64,000 bases of DNA, taken from positions 648,900 to 712,899 of the forward strand of contig NZ_CANLNB010000001.1 in NCBI RefSeq assembly GCF_947492455.1, given 5' to 3'. A model generated the notes under the pieces. The model searched no databases. It worked only from the letters and a program-made list of their open reading frames with translations, and was not told the origin of the DNA. This document shows positions 63,964 to 64,000 of this stretch, one piece after another; the first letter of the stretch is position 1, and each line of letters opens with the position of its first letter. The translations under genes and the position numbers were made by a program. The stretch is from an uncultured Aliiroseovarius sp. (GTDB taxonomy: Bacteria > Pseudomonadota > Alphaproteobacteria > Rhodobacterales > Rhodobacteraceae).

Positions 63964-64000
63964 CCCACTTCACCGGCGGCGCTGAGGCGCACAACGGGAC

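Overview
The window looks like chromosomal DNA of a marine-type alphaproteobacterium of the Rhodobacteraceae (Roseobacter group). The evidence is high G+C coding sequence, the serB/serC-serA arrangement with the alphaproteobacterial SerC type, several families typical of the group (DUF1643, DUF3035, DUF5665, DUF1674, and the small GDCCVFCSYGTV-motif protein), a CtrA-like TTAA-N7-TTAA site and a non-zinc L36 protein. I see no insertion sequence, prophage or CRISPR array. Most of the window is densely packed housekeeping sequence, with a few lower-G+C accessory genes (a Fic protein at about 5 kb and an Abi/HEPN protein at about 28 kb).

Layout. 0-3.6 kb: serine biosynthesis (serB partial on minus; serC and serA on plus, with a leader hairpin before serC). 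3.7-5.6 kb: an ApaH-like phosphatase converging on a class II Fic protein. 5.8-9.7 kb (minus): rpsO, a membrane fatty-acid hydroxylase and pnp, preceded by a DUF5665 membrane protein. 9.9-15.3 kb: an RTX calcium-binding protein, DUF1643, deoA, dapB, and rbfA-truB. 15.4-27.5 kb: SdhAF4-like gene, rsmB, heparinase-like gene, purH, lspA, DUF3035 lipoprotein, an M16 peptidase pair, mutL and rmuC. 27.6-29.2 kb: Abi/HEPN gene and a formate/nitrite channel. 29.2-33.8 kb (minus): a probable lysine-degradation operon with both saccharopine dehydrogenases, a SemiSWEET transporter, an HD-domain protein and a DUF6782 metallopeptidase. 33.9-39.3 kb: formate dehydrogenase alpha, then glpD/glpR diverging around an operator-like inverted repeat.

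39.3-50.8 kb is the most distinctive block. A PAS-containing hybrid histidine kinase and an OmpR-type regulator are read away from a seven-gene plus-strand operon: a long acyl-CoA synthetase, a complete branched-chain-amino-acid-type ABC transporter (LivG, H, M, K, F) and a phenylacetate-CoA-ligase-like enzyme. It looks like a regulated uptake-and-CoA-activation system for an unidentified organic acid. 50.9-58.8 kb holds rpmJ, tRNA-Val(GAC), an N-formylglutamate amidohydrolase, a DinB with an N-terminal zinc ribbon, a NUDIX hydrolase, an SPFH/NfeD pair, pyrF and clpB behind a recognisable RpoH (sigma-32) promoter. 59-63.7 kb holds two small secreted proteins, an FMN-binding glutamate-synthase-like protein, and the operon msrP - GDCCV protein - msrQ for periplasmic methionine sulfoxide repair. 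The last 300 bases contain a strong terminator, a perfect DnaA box and what looks like an rRNA operon promoter, so a 16S rRNA gene probably begins just beyond the right edge.
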